Shown piece after piece: positions 46,171-57,700 of a stretch of DNA of 64,000 nt. Positions within the stretch are counted from its first letter, which is position 1; each line of letters opens with the position of its first letter. The stretch comes from Pseudoalteromonas rubra (GTDB taxonomy: Bacteria > Pseudomonadota > Gammaproteobacteria > Enterobacterales > Alteromonadaceae), in contig NZ_PNCI01000008.1 in assembly GCF_005887095.1 (NCBI RefSeq), positions 1 through 64,000 on the forward strand. The letters are read 5' to 3'. The notes under the pieces were generated by a model that saw only the letters and a list, made by a program, of their open reading frames with translations, was not told where the DNA came from and did no database searches. The position numbers and the translations under genes were made by a program.

Positions 46171-46196
46171 ACTAACCGGGTTTAAATAGTTAGTAT

Positions 46197-47261
46197 TTAT
46201 TTGATCTGTGGCGCCAGCTCGCCAGACAGATACTTCAGATGCATATCGTCCAGTGAGATAGGCTGGATACGACCCGCCTGGCCTGCTGTACCAAACGCTT
46301 CGTAGCGTGCAACACAAATCTCTGTCATGGCTTTGGTTGCTTCAGCAAGATACTTACGAGGATCAAAATTGCTCGGGTTATGCGCCAGGTGACGACGGAT
46401 AGCACCGGTTGCAGCCAAGCGTAAGTCGGTATCAATATTTACCTTGCGTACGCCGTGCTTAATACCTTCGACGATCTGCTCAACAGGCACACCATAAGTT
46501 TCTGGGATCTCACCGCCAAACTCGTTGATCACTGCCAGCCACTCCTGAGGCACTGATGAGGAACCGTGCATTACCAGGTGTGTATTCGGGATACGGGCGT
46601 GGATCTCTTTGATACGGTTGATTGCCAGAATGTCGCCTGTTGGTGGACGTGTGAACTTGTAGGCGCCGTGTGATGTACCACAGGCAATAGCCAATGCGTC
46701 AACACCCGTTTTCTTAACAAAGTCAGCCGCTTCTTCTGGGTCAGTCAATAGCTGATCGTGCGTGAGCTTACCAACCGCACCAATACCATCTTCCTCACCT
46801 GCTTCACCAGTTTCCAGTGAACCCAGTACACCCAGCTCGCCTTCCACAGATACGCCACATGCGTGTGCCATATCAACCGTGCGACGTGTTACATCAACAT
46901 TATACTCATAGCTTGAGGGTGTTTTGCCATCTTCCAGCAAAGAACCGTCCATCATGACAGATGAAAAACCAAGCTGGATTGAACGCTGACACACACCCGG
47001 AGACGTGCCGTGATCCTGATGCATAACAACCGGAATATGTGGCCATTCTTCGACTGCGGCCAAAATCATATGGCGAATAAACGGTGCCCCTGCGTACTTA
47101 CGCGCACCTGCCGAACCCTGAACAATGACCGGACTGTTGGTTTTGTCTGCCGCTTCCATGATAGCGCGCATTTGCTCTTGGTTATTTACGTTAAAGGCAG
47201 GAACGCCGTAACCATGCTCTGCGGCATGATCCAGCAATTGACGCATACTGATTAAAGCCAT
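46197..47261 (-). CDS. fbaA: Class II fructose-bisphosphate aldolase
   Basis: A 354-residue zinc aldolase splitting fructose 1,6-bisphosphate. Zinc ligands are in [10 protein letters not shown] and [10 protein letters not shown], and [14 protein letters not shown] is near the C-terminus. The sequence looks like the Calvin-cycle-type class II subgroup rather than E. coli FbaA. It is the third gene of epd-pgk-fbaA. Confidence 0.96.
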   Translation of the reverse strand: MALISMRQLLDHAAEHGYGVPAFNVNNQEQMRAIMEAADKTNSPVIVQGSAGARKYAGAPFIRHMILAAVEEWPHIPVVMHQDHGTSPGVCQRSIQLGFSSVMMDGSLLEDGKTPSSYEYNVDVTRRTVDMAHACGVSVEGELGVLGSLETGEAGEEDGIGAVGKLTHDQLLTDPEEAADFVKKTGVDALAIACGTSHGAYKFTRPPTGDILAINRIKEIHARIPNTHLVMHGSSSVPQEWLAVINEFGGEIPETYGVPVEQIVEGIKHGVRKVNIDTDLRLAATGAIRRHLAHNPSNFDPRKYLAEATKAMTEICVARYEAFGTAGQAGRIQPISLDDMHLKYLSGELAPQIK

Positions 47262-47428
47262 TGTGCTTTCTCCAATTGTTGATGAGTGAGGCTGATATTG
47301 TCGGTTCAGCGTTCATACTCATCGATTTGAACGGGATAGATGTTAAGTGCTACACACTCAATTTGTTTCGGGAGTTAAATGTGAGAGAGTCCCAAAACCG
47401 GACCAATACGTCGGCCCGAAAACATGAT

Positions 47429-47448
47429 GCTGTGGCACAGGCCACAGC
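47429..47448 (-). other. Perfect hairpin between pgk and fbaA
   Basis: GCTGTGGC-CTGT-GCCACAGC (minus strand) is an 8-bp perfect stem with a 4-base loop, 11 bp after the pgk stop. Only a short TTTT follows several bases later. It could reduce read-through to fbaA or mark an RNA processing site. Confidence 0.5.
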
Positions 47449-47459
47449 AATTTGCCTGA

Positions 47460-48638
47460 TTAAGCTTTCGCTCTTTGTTCAAGCATAGCGACTGCTGGCA
47501 GTTTTTTCCCCTCAAGGAACTCTAAAAACGCACCACCACCCGTCGAGATATATGAAATTTCATCGGCTACGCCATACTTATCGATAGCAGCTAATGTGTC
47601 ACCACCACCAGCGATTGAGAAAGCGCCAGACTTAGCAATTGCGTTTGCAATCGCTTCAGTACCATTGCCAAACTGGTCAAACTCGAACACGCCTACCGGA
47701 CCATTCCAGACCACAGTACCCGCGTTGGCAATAATTTTAGCCAGAGTATTGGCAGTCTCCGGACCAATATCAAAGATCATATCTGTGTCGCGCACTTCCG
47801 CCACATCTTTGATTTCGGCCACAGCAGATTCAGAGAACTCGTCACCAACAACCACATCAGTGGGAACAGGAATATCACCGTCATTTGCACGTGCCGCTTC
47901 GCTGAGCTTATTCGCTTCAGCAATCAGATCCGGTTCGTACAAAGATTTACCGACAGGGTTGCCTGCCGCGGCAATAAAGGTATTCGCAATACCACCACCG
48001 GTGACCAACTGATCAACCACTTTTGATAATGAATCCAGTACCGTCAGCTTAGTCGACACTTTAGAACCACCAACGATAGCAACCAAAGGGCGTGCCGGAT
48101 TATCAAGGGCCTTGCCCAGCGCATCCAGTTCAGCAGCCAGTAGCGGACCTGCACAAGCCACTTCGGCAAATAAACCAACACCATGTGTCGATGCCTGTGC
48201 ACGGTGTGCGGTACCAAATGCATCCATTACATAGACGTCACACAACGCTGCCAGCTTTTTCGACAGGGCCTCATCGTTCTTTTTCTCGCCCACATTGAAG
48301 CGCACGTTTTCGAAAACCACAACTTCGTTATCTGCGATATCTACGCCATCCAGATAGTTATCTACCAGGCGCACGTTTTGCTCAAGTGCATCGTTTAGGT
48401 AATCTACGACTGGCTGCAATGAATACTGCGCATCGTATTCCCCTTCCGTTGGGCGACCCAGGTGAGACATCACCATGACCTTGGCACCTTTTTCAAGGGC
48501 TAGTTTGATGGTAGGTAAAGACGCTCTGATACGGGCATCTGATGTAACCTTGCCTTCTTTCACCGGTACGTTAAGATCTTCACGGATCAGAACGCGTTTG
48601 CCGTTTAAATCTAAATCCGCCATCTTAATGACTGACAT
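47460..48638 (-). CDS. pgk: Phosphoglycerate kinase
   Basis: Transfers phosphate between 1,3-bisphosphoglycerate and ADP. It has 392 residues. The N-terminal [15 protein letters not shown] signature, SHLGRPTEG and C-terminal nucleotide site GGGDTLAA are present. [11 protein letters not shown] matches the E. coli start and has AAGGAG upstream, so five extra codons are dropped. It lies 31 bp after epd. Confidence 0.98.
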   Translation of the reverse strand: MSVIKMADLDLNGKRVLIREDLNVPVKEGKVTSDARIRASLPTIKLALEKGAKVMVMSHLGRPTEGEYDAQYSLQPVVDYLNDALEQNVRLVDNYLDGVDIADNEVVVFENVRFNVGEKKNDEALSKKLAALCDVYVMDAFGTAHRAQASTHGVGLFAEVACAGPLLAAELDALGKALDNPARPLVAIVGGSKVSTKLTVLDSLSKVVDQLVTGGGIANTFIAAAGNPVGKSLYEPDLIAEANKLSEAARANDGDIPVPTDVVVGDEFSESAVAEIKDVAEVRDTDMIFDIGPETANTLAKIIANAGTVVWNGPVGVFEFDQFGNGTEAIANAIAKSGAFSIAGGGDTLAAIDKYGVADEISYISTGGGAFLEFLEGKKLPAVAMLEQRAKA

Positions 48639-48669
48639 TGACATCTCCTTCAAGAACGATACTTGGTTT

Positions 48670-49683
48670 TTAATTAACTTGTGTCATTGCTGCTGCGGTA
48701 TCGAGCATACGGTTTGCAAATCCCCACTCGTTGTCGCACCACACCAACAATTTCGCCAACCGCTTCTGGCTGACGCGTGTTTGGGTACCATCTATGATAC
48801 TGGAATGTGGATCATGATTAAAATCCACCGAGACCAATGGCTCCTCAGTGTAGTCCAGTATCCCTTGCAACGGGCCTCTGGCGGCCTGTTGTAATGCATT
48901 ATTCACCTGCTCAATAGTCACATCACTGTTTAGCGTAACACTCAGATCCATCGCGGTGACATTAATGGTTGGCACCCGAACGGCAATCGCTTCGAAACAC
49001 CCATGAAATTTTGGCAGGATCCGCTCGATCCCTCTCGCCAGCTTGGTATCTACAGGAATAATAGACTGGCTTGCCGCACGGGTACGACGAAGATCTGGAT
49101 GATATGCATCGATCACCTGTTGATCATGCATTGATGCATGGATCGTCGTAATGGTGCCAGAGCCTATGCCAAAAGCATCATCCAACACATTTATGACAGG
49201 GACAATACAGTTAGTTGTACAAGAGCCATTAGATACTATGGTGTGCTCAGGGAGAAGCTCTTGATCATTGATACCAAACACTATGGTTGCGTCAACATCT
49301 GCGTCGGCGGGATGAGAAAACAGCACTTTCTTTGCCCCTGCGCGCAAATGCGATTGAGCATGAAAACGGGAATGAAATACCCCGGTGCACTCTAAAACAA
49401 CATCAACATCCAGGGCATGCCAGGGCAAATGGCTAGGATCTGCTTCGCTAAACAGCTGGATTTTATCGTCGCCGACTGTCAGGTAAGGTGCGTCAAGGTG
49501 AACAGGGAAAGAAAAACGCCCATGCGAAGTATCGTATTTGAGCAAATGGGCAATACCTTGCGGATCGGCAAGTTCATTTATCGCGACGATTTGAATGTCT
49601 CGCTGGCGACCAGATTCATACAGAGCCCGCACTATATTGCGACCAATACGACCAAAACCATTTATTGCCAGTTTGATAGTCAT
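48670..49683 (-). CDS. epd: Erythrose-4-phosphate dehydrogenase
   Basis: A 337-residue GAPDH-family enzyme. The NAD+ motif is [15 protein letters not shown] and the catalytic Cys is in SNGSCTTNC. Oxidation of erythrose 4-phosphate starts pyridoxal 5'-phosphate synthesis. [16 protein letters not shown] and placement in epd-pgk-fbaA favour Epd over glycolytic GapA. The start MTIKLAING is preferred over a longer frame; its GAGG lies rather far upstream. Confidence 0.93.
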   Translation of the reverse strand: MTIKLAINGFGRIGRNIVRALYESGRQRDIQIVAINELADPQGIAHLLKYDTSHGRFSFPVHLDAPYLTVGDDKIQLFSEADPSHLPWHALDVDVVLECTGVFHSRFHAQSHLRAGAKKVLFSHPADADVDATIVFGINDQELLPEHTIVSNGSCTTNCIVPVINVLDDAFGIGSGTITTIHASMHDQQVIDAYHPDLRRTRAASQSIIPVDTKLARGIERILPKFHGCFEAIAVRVPTINVTAMDLSVTLNSDVTIEQVNNALQQAARGPLQGILDYTEEPLVSVDFNHDPHSSIIDGTQTRVSQKRLAKLLVWCDNEWGFANRMLDTAAAMTQVN

Positions 49684-49840
49684 TAAATTGAAGATCCACC
49701 TCGTTGTGAAAAATTGGGGCAATTGCGTGGCACGCCGACTTTGATACGCGGCACACGAATAAAAATCCCAAGTCTTCCGTATTAAGATGGCGCTATTGTA
49801 ATCGACCAGGCAAAAATGTGTAAGAGATATGCAAAAATAA

Positions 49841-50458
49841 TTATGTCAGTTGTCTAACCAACGCGCCATGGGCTCCGCCAAATTGACTATTTTGTGCCAA
49901 TAACAGTTCAGCCGTACTCAGCGCATCGCTCAGCGCATGATGCTCAGAAGCGTGTGGTAACCCATAACGCTGGCGACAGGCGGACAGGGTTAAACAATCT
50001 GCCGTAAGCGTTTGTCCTTGTCTGAGCAATCGATCCCGCTCTATCTGCATGGTATCCAGGATTAGCTTTGGCCGCGTCTCAATGTCGTGTTGGACAAATG
50101 CCCGCTTGATGAACCCCCAGTCGAGCAAAGCGTTATGACAGACCAAAACGCGCTGTTCAAGCAAGCTGCCCAGTTGCTGCAATATAGCCCGTAACGTATC
50201 ACCCTGCTGCAATGCCTGTTCATCGACACCATGGATCACCGGACTTTGTCCCAACTGATGTACCTCCTTGTTAACCACGTGCCGCGCTGAGTTCAATGTG
50301 ATCCGGCCTTGTCGGATCTCCACCCAGGCAGCCGAGACAATCTCATCGCGTTTCGGATCCAGGCCAGTTAATTCAAGATCCAGCACCACCAAATTGGCCT
50401 CTGTCAACCTCAACTGGCGATAGGCATGCCAGTTTCGCAACCGTGATAACCAGTTCAC
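49841..50458 (-). CDS. DnaQ-like DEDDh 3'-5' exonuclease
   Basis: A 205-residue RNase H-fold exonuclease. The acidic motifs are VVLDLELTG (Exo I), [10 protein letters not shown] (Exo II) and [14 protein letters not shown] (Exo III, with the DEDDh histidine). It is not the polymerase III epsilon subunit, because the tail that binds alpha is missing and context differs. It overlaps the cNMP/CBS gene by four bases. The same pair occurs near VC2705-type symporters in vibrios, as far as I recall. Confidence 0.88.
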   Translation of the reverse strand: MNWLSRLRNWHAYRQLRLTEANLVVLDLELTGLDPKRDEIVSAAWVEIRQGRITLNSARHVVNKEVHQLGQSPVIHGVDEQALQQGDTLRAILQQLGSLLEQRVLVCHNALLDWGFIKRAFVQHDIETRPKLILDTMQIERDRLLRQGQTLTADCLTLSACRQRYGLPHASEHHALSDALSTAELLLAQNSQFGGAHGALVRQLT

Positions 50459-52293
50459 AAGCTGCCCCTGGCAAATTTAAACGCACATGCCTGCTGGGCT
50501 TGTTTGACCAATTGAAAGGCCTCTTTGAGTTGATGCCGCTCCAGTGAGCCCAGATGGCCAGGATTGATGCAGTTTTCAGGTAATCCTTCTCGATCAATCT
50601 GAGTGCGTAAACGCAGCTGAGTCAAAAATCGCCAGCAGTCCTGTAAATTGGCAATATCCTCATCACTGAGTAGCTTGCGTCCTTTCAGCGCCTTTAAGCG
50701 CTGTAACGTATTGGCTTTGCTGATCCCAGCTTGAAGCGCGTAAAGACGAACAATATCGTTGATGATCACAACACCGCGCTTTTTCAGATCCAGGTATTTA
50801 TGCTTATGCTTGTCTTGCTGCAGTTTAAACTGATGAAACAAGCCAATCGGGACAGTATTCACGTTGATATCAGCGGCCATGGCAGCATAAAACAGCTGGT
50901 TTTTTGGGATGTCGTTGAGGTGATGCAAAAATTGTCCGAATAGCAGATCAGAGCCCGTGATAAATCGCAGGTCAAAGTAGATTTTACAATTGAGCATGGC
51001 CTGGGGTGTCGGCTCATGGATCCAGGTTGTAAATCGCTCGCACCATTCACTGAGTGTGCCCCGACACGCCGGGTTACTCGCCATGATATTTCCCGGACAA
51101 GTGCGGATCCCGCATTCATCCAGCTGCTGACATACAAACGATCCGAGCTGCGCAAAATACGCTCTTTGCTCATCGGTAACACCCTCGGGCAGCAACAGGC
51201 CATTGTCCTGATCGGAATGCAGGGTTTGCTCTTCACGAGCCTGAGAGCCGAAACAGATCCAGGCAAATGGGGTGGGTGCAGTACCATGCTGCTGCTGGTA
51301 TAAGTCGATCAAACGCCCGGTCAAAGCATCACTCAACCCACTGAGTAGCTGCCCTATCAAAGAAATATCTTCGATCTTATTGGCAAACTCACTCAACAGA
51401 TCCGGGATCTCCTTGGCTAGTTGCTTCACTTCACTATAGCTGCGTGCTTTATAGATCCGCCCAATTAACTGTACCGGATCGCTTTTTTGCTGGCGTAAAA
51501 GATCGGTGCTGGTGATCATACCCATAGGGGTGCGATCTTCGTTGAGCACCGGCAGGTGATGAATATTATGTTTCAGCATCAGGTGAAGTGCCGAAAAGAT
51601 GCGGTTGTTCTCAAAAATATATTTAGGTTTGACCGTCATGATCTCACGGATCGCCCTGGCTGGATCGACCCCTTCTGCCAGCACCCGATTACGCAAATCG
51701 CGGTCAGTCACAACCCCCACGAGCTGCTTGTCCTGCGTCACCATGATTGAAGAAACCCGATTTTTCTTCATGACTTTGGCAGCATCCTGAATACTGGCCT
51801 GCGGATCCAGCGTTACCGCCGCCCGGCTCATCAGCCCACTGACCGGACGCTCCGACCAGCTAGTCGTCGACTCTTTATAATGATTGGACAATAAGCGTTT
51901 GGCGTGGGCACGCACAAAATACTGCTCGAAAGGTTTGTACTCTCGGCGCAGAAAATCAAACGCCACCTGTGGCAACACATACACCAGCCCGGCTTGAACC
52001 ACTTCCAGTTGATTGCTGATCGGCTCACCCGTCAGCAACGAAGGGTAGCCAAAATAGTCCCCTTCGGCTAACCGGGTGATCAGCTCCGCGTTCTCGGAGC
52101 GCAGATCGAAATGACCGGAGCGTACCAGATACAGCTGAGGCAGATCGCTTTTGAACCACTGTGCCTGATTCTGCGCGCTGACGTAGATGACTTCCAGATG
52201 TTCAACAAAGTACTCCGTCGCGCTGTCGGCCAACTGACCAAATGGCGCCTGCTGCTGCACAAAGGTCAGCACATCCTGAACATGAGCCGTCAT
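50455..52293 (-). CDS. cNMP-binding/CBS/DUF294 nucleotidyltransferase-like protein
   Basis: A 612-residue cytoplasmic protein: cyclic-nucleotide-binding-like domain (about 10-135), CBS pair (about 150-270; MSRAAVTLDPQASI, HNIHHLPVL), a GlnD-like nucleotidyltransferase domain (about 300-440; CFGSQAREEQTLHSDQDNG with the GS...D.D metal motif) and a C-terminal helical domain. The family is thought to sense nucleotides and regulate the linked transporter or kinase. Substrate is unknown. GGGAGGG precedes the ATG. Confidence 0.9.
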   Translation of the reverse strand: MTAHVQDVLTFVQQQAPFGQLADSATEYFVEHLEVIYVSAQNQAQWFKSDLPQLYLVRSGHFDLRSENAELITRLAEGDYFGYPSLLTGEPISNQLEVVQAGLVYVLPQVAFDFLRREYKPFEQYFVRAHAKRLLSNHYKESTTSWSERPVSGLMSRAAVTLDPQASIQDAAKVMKKNRVSSIMVTQDKQLVGVVTDRDLRNRVLAEGVDPARAIREIMTVKPKYIFENNRIFSALHLMLKHNIHHLPVLNEDRTPMGMITSTDLLRQQKSDPVQLIGRIYKARSYSEVKQLAKEIPDLLSEFANKIEDISLIGQLLSGLSDALTGRLIDLYQQQHGTAPTPFAWICFGSQAREEQTLHSDQDNGLLLPEGVTDEQRAYFAQLGSFVCQQLDECGIRTCPGNIMASNPACRGTLSEWCERFTTWIHEPTPQAMLNCKIYFDLRFITGSDLLFGQFLHHLNDIPKNQLFYAAMAADINVNTVPIGLFHQFKLQQDKHKHKYLDLKKRGVVIINDIVRLYALQAGISKANTLQRLKALKGRKLLSDEDIANLQDCWRFLTQLRLRTQIDREGLPENCINPGHLGSLERHQLKEAFQLVKQAQQACAFKFARGSL

Positions 52294-52311
52294 AATCCCT
52301 CCCAAAAATGA

Positions 52312-52345
52312 CAACTACTCCACAGCTTTCGCCATGAAGTAGTTG
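52312..52345 (-). other. Hairpin between symporter and cNMP/CBS genes
   Basis: CAACTACT and AGTAGTTG form a perfect 8-bp stem with an 18-base loop. On the minus strand TCATTTTTGGG follows, running into the ribosome-binding site of the next gene. It may act as an attenuator that lowers expression after the abundant symporter. Confidence 0.45.
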
Positions 52346-52373
52346 GTTTCTTCGCTATCCGATAGAGTGAGTA

Positions 52374-54101
52374 TTAATGCGCGTGTGCTGCAGAAGATCC
52401 TTTCGGATTACGGATCCCATCAACCATTTGCTTCACTTCAAGTGGCGTCTCAGCCGTCAGCTTCATCACTATGGCAGCAATACCAAAGTTCACTAACATA
52501 CCAATAATGCCAATCCCCTCTGGTGAAATACCAAACAACCAGTTAGCAGGCGTATTTAGTTCCGGGCTGACAAACTTAAAGTAAATAATGTAAGCCGCGG
52601 TGAAACCGATACCACACACCATACCGCTGATGGCGCCCTCTTTATTCATACGCTTGGAGAAGATCCCCATGATGATCGCCGGAAAGAAGCTTGCCGCCGC
52701 CAGACCAAAGGCAAAGGCCACCACCGACGCCACGAATCCGGGCGGGTTAATACCAAAGTAGGCAGAGATTGCAATGGCCACCATTGCCGACAAACGTGCC
52801 GCCAGCAGTTCTTGCTTATCACTGATATTCGGTTTGAGGGTGCGTTTGAGTAAATCATGAGAGACCGAGGTCGAGATAACCAGTAGCAGACCCGCTGTGG
52901 TCGACAGTGCCGCTGCGATACCACCCGCTGCCACCAGTGCGATCACCCAGGCTGGTAAGTCGGCAATTTCCGGGTTCGCCAGTACCATGATGTCACGGTC
53001 AATTTTCACTTCATTGCGGCTCGCCGGGTCGTCAATTTTACCTGCTGAGTAGAACATTTTGCCATCGCCATTCTTATCATTGAAGGTGATAAGACCCGTT
53101 CTTTCCCAGTTTTTCACCCACTGTGGCGCCTCGGCATACGCCGTACCACTGCCATCTTTACCATTGATCGTATCAATCATATTCACGCGAGCAAATGATG
53201 CAACAGCCGGTGCTGTGGTGTATACAATGGCGATAAAGACTAAGGTCCAGGCCGCAGAAATACGAGTGTCTTTTACTCTGGGTACGGTGAAGAAACGTAC
53301 GATAACATGTGGCAGACCAGCAGTACCGACCATCAGCGCCGCTGTGATAGCAAACACGTCAATCATACTCTTGGAGCCTTCGGTGTATTGCGCAAAGCCG
53401 AGCTCGGTACTGAGCCCGTCGAGTTTATCCAGCAAATAGGTTCCGGAACCATCCGCCAGAGTACCACCAAAGCCGGTTTGCGGCAGTAAGTGACCTGTCA
53501 TCATCAAAGAGATAAAGATAGCAGGCACTAAGTAGGCAAAGACCAGTACACAGTATTGTGCAACCTGAGTATAGGTAATGCCTTTCATGCCACCGAGTAC
53601 GGCGTAGAAGAACACGATAACCATGCCGATATACACACCGGTTTCGATGTCAACTTCGAGGAAGCGAGAGAACACTACGCCGACACCACGCATTTGTCCC
53701 GCGATGTAAGTGAAGCAGATAAAAATTGCACACAAAATGGCCACAACCCGTGCCACCTGTGAATAATACCGATCGCCGATAAAATCGGGCACAGTGAATT
53801 TACCAAACTTGCGCAGATAAGGCGCCAGGCACAATGCCAGCAGTACATAACCACCGGTCCAGCCCATCAGATAAACGCCGCCATCATAACCGGCAAATGA
53901 GATTATACCGGCCATAGAGATAAACGACGCAGCACTCATCCAGTCCGCGGCCGTTGCCATGCCGTTTGCCACAGGCGGTACACCACCGCCGGCAACATAG
54001 AATTCATTGGTTGAACCGGCACGGGCCCAGATGGCAATGCCGATGTAGAGGGCAAAACTGAGCCCAACAATTATAAAGGTGAGAGTTTGAACATCCATCA
54101 T
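52374..54101 (-). CDS. Sodium:solute symporter, VC2705 subfamily (ActP-like)
   Basis: A 575-residue SSS-family permease with about 13 membrane helices. Substrate segments resemble acetate permease ActP (EFYVAGGGVPPVANGMATAADW, in part; SAASFISMAG). A soluble insertion at about 310-370 is present. The small DUF4212 subunit nine bases upstream and the CrbS-like kinase make acetate or another short carboxylate the likely substrate. ATG 54098 is an equally possible start. Confidence 0.9.
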   Translation of the reverse strand: MMDVQTLTFIIVGLSFALYIGIAIWARAGSTNEFYVAGGGVPPVANGMATAADWMSAASFISMAGIISFAGYDGGVYLMGWTGGYVLLALCLAPYLRKFGKFTVPDFIGDRYYSQVARVVAILCAIFICFTYIAGQMRGVGVVFSRFLEVDIETGVYIGMVIVFFYAVLGGMKGITYTQVAQYCVLVFAYLVPAIFISLMMTGHLLPQTGFGGTLADGSGTYLLDKLDGLSTELGFAQYTEGSKSMIDVFAITAALMVGTAGLPHVIVRFFTVPRVKDTRISAAWTLVFIAIVYTTAPAVASFARVNMIDTINGKDGSGTAYAEAPQWVKNWERTGLITFNDKNGDGKMFYSAGKIDDPASRNEVKIDRDIMVLANPEIADLPAWVIALVAAGGIAAALSTTAGLLLVISTSVSHDLLKRTLKPNISDKQELLAARLSAMVAIAISAYFGINPPGFVASVVAFAFGLAAASFFPAIIMGIFSKRMNKEGAISGMVCGIGFTAAYIIYFKFVSPELNTPANWLFGISPEGIGIIGMLVNFGIAAIVMKLTAETPLEVKQMVDGIRNPKGSSAAHAH

Positions 54102-54109
54102 AGCGCTCC

Positions 54110-54373
54110 TTATTCATCCACGCCGTATTTTTTGTCCAGCGCATCCATTTTGAATACATAGACAAAAATCAAAGCAACGAAGGTATAAATTGCGCCCTGC
54201 TGCGAAAACCAAAAACCCAACTTAAATCCGAAGAACCGGACCTCGTTGAGTACATCAACCAGCAGAATGCCGCATCCAAAAGACACCACAAACCACACTA
54301 CTAATAGCTTAAACATTAAGGCTAGATTCTCTGACCAATATGCTTTTGCTTGTTCTTCACTTTTAAAAGCCAT
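54110..54373 (-). CDS. DUF4212 small subunit of the sodium/substrate symporter
   Basis: An 87-residue protein with two membrane helices (about 20-45 and 55-78). The family is always paired with the VC2705-type symporter. The start MAFKSEEQAKAYW has GGGGA seven bases upstream. It is the first gene of the transport operon, with promoter and palindromes upstream. Confidence 0.9.
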   Translation of the reverse strand: MAFKSEEQAKAYWSENLALMFKLLVVWFVVSFGCGILLVDVLNEVRFFGFKLGFWFSQQGAIYTFVALIFVYVFKMDALDKKYGVDE

Positions 54374-54740
54374 GATAAGTCCCCTTTCACACACCTGTCG
54401 CCGATGTGCTGGTGTTAATGACCTTTTGACTGTAGCAATGGCCCGTCAAGATGAAATTGAGACCTTAGTCGTAACGACTAAGTTACGTTTACGTAAACTG
54501 CTGAATAAAGGTTTTTCAAATACCATTAAGTTAAATAAATTCAAATAGTTAAACAATTATAACAGGGGAAGTTAGCAAATTCAGGGACACATATTCAGGA
54601 GATAAGACATTAGTCTAATTAACTCAATAAAAATCGAATAATTTTTTAAAATCAGATGATTATGCCACTTTGGATTCTCTGCAAGTGATGCTACTTTAAG
54701 GACATAAAGACAATAACAAGCATTAACACAAGGGTTCATT
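54374..54740. promoter_or_regulatory. Divergent promoter region, symporter operon / hybrid kinase
   Basis: 367 bp, AT-rich, with no gene. It carries the two perfect palindromes at 54464-54498, about 90 bp before the symporter operon. The side nearest the kinase shows only A/T-rich sequence. Confidence 0.6.
54464..54498. promoter_or_regulatory. Twin perfect palindromes, candidate operators
   Basis: CTTAGTCGT-A-ACGACTAAG (54464-54482, 9-bp arms) and GTTTACGTAAAC (54487-54498) are separated by four bases. Perfect palindromes this close together in a divergent promoter usually bind dimeric regulators. The second resembles, from memory, LiuR-type TTACG sites; the first is not recognised. Confidence 0.6.
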
Positions 54741-57700
54741 ATGACGGCTGCCTTGATCCTCGTTGCCATCGCCTATATCGGCTTACTATTCTGGCTGGCC
54801 AACTGGGGAGATAAAACCACGCCGGCTGCGACACGGATCAGTCACCATCCTTTTGTCTACGCCTTAGCCCTGGGCATCTATTGTACCTCCTGGACCTATT
54901 ATGGCTCAGTAGGAACCGCCGCAACCAGCAGCTGGCACTATCTGCCCATTTTACTGGGCCCAGCGCTGCTTTTTATGTTTGGTCAGGGCTTTTTGCGCAA
55001 GTTGATCCTGGTCAGTAAAAAGCAGAATATCACCACTATCGCCGACTTTATTTCGGCACGCTACGGTAAGCGTCAGACCACAGCGGTCATGGTGACCATG
55101 ATAGCGTTGCTGGCCACCATTCCCTATATTGCACTGCAACTCAAAGCACTGAGCAGCAGCTTTTTGTTGTTACAACAGGGCACCCCGATCTCAGGGGGTA
55201 TGCTGGCCATGACCGGGACTTTGCTGATGGCACTGTTTGCCATCTTTTTTGGTACCCGCAAAGTCGATGTGACCGAATATCGCTCCGGATTAATGCTCGC
55301 CGTCGCATTTGAATCCTTGATTAAATTGCTGGCACTGATGGCCGTTGCCGTCATAGCCATACAGGCATTACTGTCACAAAATAGCGCCGATATGACGTTG
55401 TTTGCACACTGGCAGGGGTTTGATTTTTCCAATTTCAACTTTATCGGCCAGACACTGATGGCCGCCGCCGCCATCATCTGTCTGCCCCGGCAGTTCCATG
55501 TAACCGTAGTCGACAATCAGGATAGTCGTCATCTGCGTACCGCACGCTGGGCATTCCCATTGTACCTCATCCTGATAGCGGCGATGATACTGCCCATTGC
55601 AAGCGCCGCCATTCATCCTAATATTGGTCAGGCCGTGGCTGCGGATAGCTTTGTACTGGCACTGCCCATGATGCAGGGTCACCCGCTGATCACCACCTTT
55701 GTGTTTATCGGGGGATTATCCGCCGCCACAGCCATGATAGTGGTGGCAACACTGACACTCAGTACCATGCTCTCTAACGATGTCGTGCTGCCGCTGCTGC
55801 TAAAACGTAAGTTTAAAAAGAATCGCCTTACCAGCAACTATAAAACCCGTATTCTGCTGATCCGACGCTTTATCATTGCCGCCATTTTGGTCCTGGCGTT
55901 CCTCTATCAGCAGTGGTTTGGCCATGGTGAAGCCCTGGCAAACATGGGCCTGGTGGCTTTTTCTCTGGTGACTCAGTTACTTCCGGCCATTGTGGGCGGA
56001 CTATACTGGCGTAAAGGCCACGCCTATGGCGTGTATGCCGGATTGCTGGCCGGCTTTTTATGCTGGATGTTATTCCTGATGTTTCCGGTGATAGAAGCCG
56101 GCAGCAGTCTGGACTTTGAAACCCGTCAGACCATCATCACCCGCGGCACCTTGCTAGCACTGCTGGCCAATATCAGCTGTTATATCAGCTTCTCTCTGGG
56201 TGCATATGAGCGTCTGATAGATAAAATTCAGGCAGCCGCCTTTGTCAGCCCCTGGGAACAGGCCAGCGCCGCCAAACGTCTCAACAAAGACGTCAAAGCG
56301 ACGGTGTATGACTTTACCGTGCTACTGCAAACCTTTTTAGGGATCCAGCGCAGTCAGCAGTTACTCAGCCACTATGCCATCAATCACGATATTGAAGACA
56401 GCAATGCCTATCCGAGCGCGGATTTTATTGCTTTTTGTGAGCGAGCACTCACTGGCGTGCTGGGTGCCTCTTCTGCCCGTGCGTTGATCCATGCCGTTTC
56501 CTCAGGTAAACAGCTTGCCTTTGAAGAAGTGGTCAACTTTTTCGATGAAACCACCCAGGCATTGCAGTTCAACCAGAACCTGCTTTTCACCTCACTGGAA
56601 AATCTCAGCCACGGAATTTCAGTGGTGGATAAAGACCTCAACCTGGTTGCCTGGAACCGTCGTTATCATGAAATGTTTGAATACCCGGATGGTTTTTTAC
56701 AGGTAGGCCAGAGTATTGAGGAAGTGATCCGCTTTAACGCTGAACGCGGCGAATGTGGCCCGGGAGAGCTTGAAAAACTGGTCGAAAAACGTGTGCAGCA
56801 TTTGAAAAATGGCACATCGCACCATTTCATTCGACATCGCAGCAACGGGCAAGTGTTCGAAATGACGGGTAACCCGCTGCCAGAAGGTGGTTTTGTCACC
56901 AGTTTCTCTGACATCACCAGCCACATCGACACGCAGAACGCACTGGAAGAGATCAACATGGATCTCGAAAACCGCATTGAGGCAAGAACACAAGAGATCC
57001 GTCTGATAAACCAGGATCTTAAAGCCCAGATTGCCAGCCGGGAGGAAACGGAGCAAGCCCTGGTTGCCGCGAAAAAAGAGGCTGAACGCGCCAATGACAG
57101 TAAGACCCGATTTTTGGCGCTGGCCAGCCACGATATTTTACAACCGCTGAATGCCGCTCGCCTTTACCTGGCTGCGATTAATGAGGAAAAGCTCGAAGGT
57201 AACGACCGCAGTAATCTGGAAAAGCTGGGTGCCAGCCTGGATTCGACCGTTCATCTGATGTCTGCGCTACTGGACATTGCTAAACTGGAACAGGGCGCGA
57301 TGACACCCACACCTCGTCATTTTGACATCGATGAGATCATGTCGCCCCTGGCCAGTGAATATGCCATTTTGTGTCAGGAAAAAGGTCTGGCGCTGCATGT
57401 TAGAACCAGCCACCAGGTGATCCACAGCGATATTACCTATCTTCGCCGTATCGTGCAGAATCTGGTGTCCAATGCCGTCAAATATACTGAGCATGGTCGC
57501 GTCCTGCTGGCTTGTCGCCGCCGCAGCCACAGTGTTCGCATTGAAGTCTGGGATACAGGCCCGGGTATCACAGAACAAGAACAACAGAAAATATTTAACG
57601 ACTTTTATCGCATTCAAAGTGGCGACAACAAAGGCGTTGGGCTGGGGCTGGGCGTTGTAAAACGACTGTGTGAGCTCCTTAGCATGCCACTGGAAATGCA

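Larger units (their letters stand above)
45713..46196. other. Long GATC-rich leader region of the second porin
   Basis: 484 bp without a supported gene, between fbaA and the porin. It contains the fbaA terminator at its right end and the GATC cluster (45782-46070). No clear promoter is seen for the porin. Confidence 0.6.

Noticed and set aside
48670..49683. gapA (glyceraldehyde-3-phosphate dehydrogenase)
   Set aside because: Sequence details and the epd-pgk-fbaA order favour Epd.
49841..50458. dnaQ (polymerase III epsilon)
   Set aside because: Lacks the C-terminal alpha-binding tail and lies in an operon with a cNMP/CBS gene.
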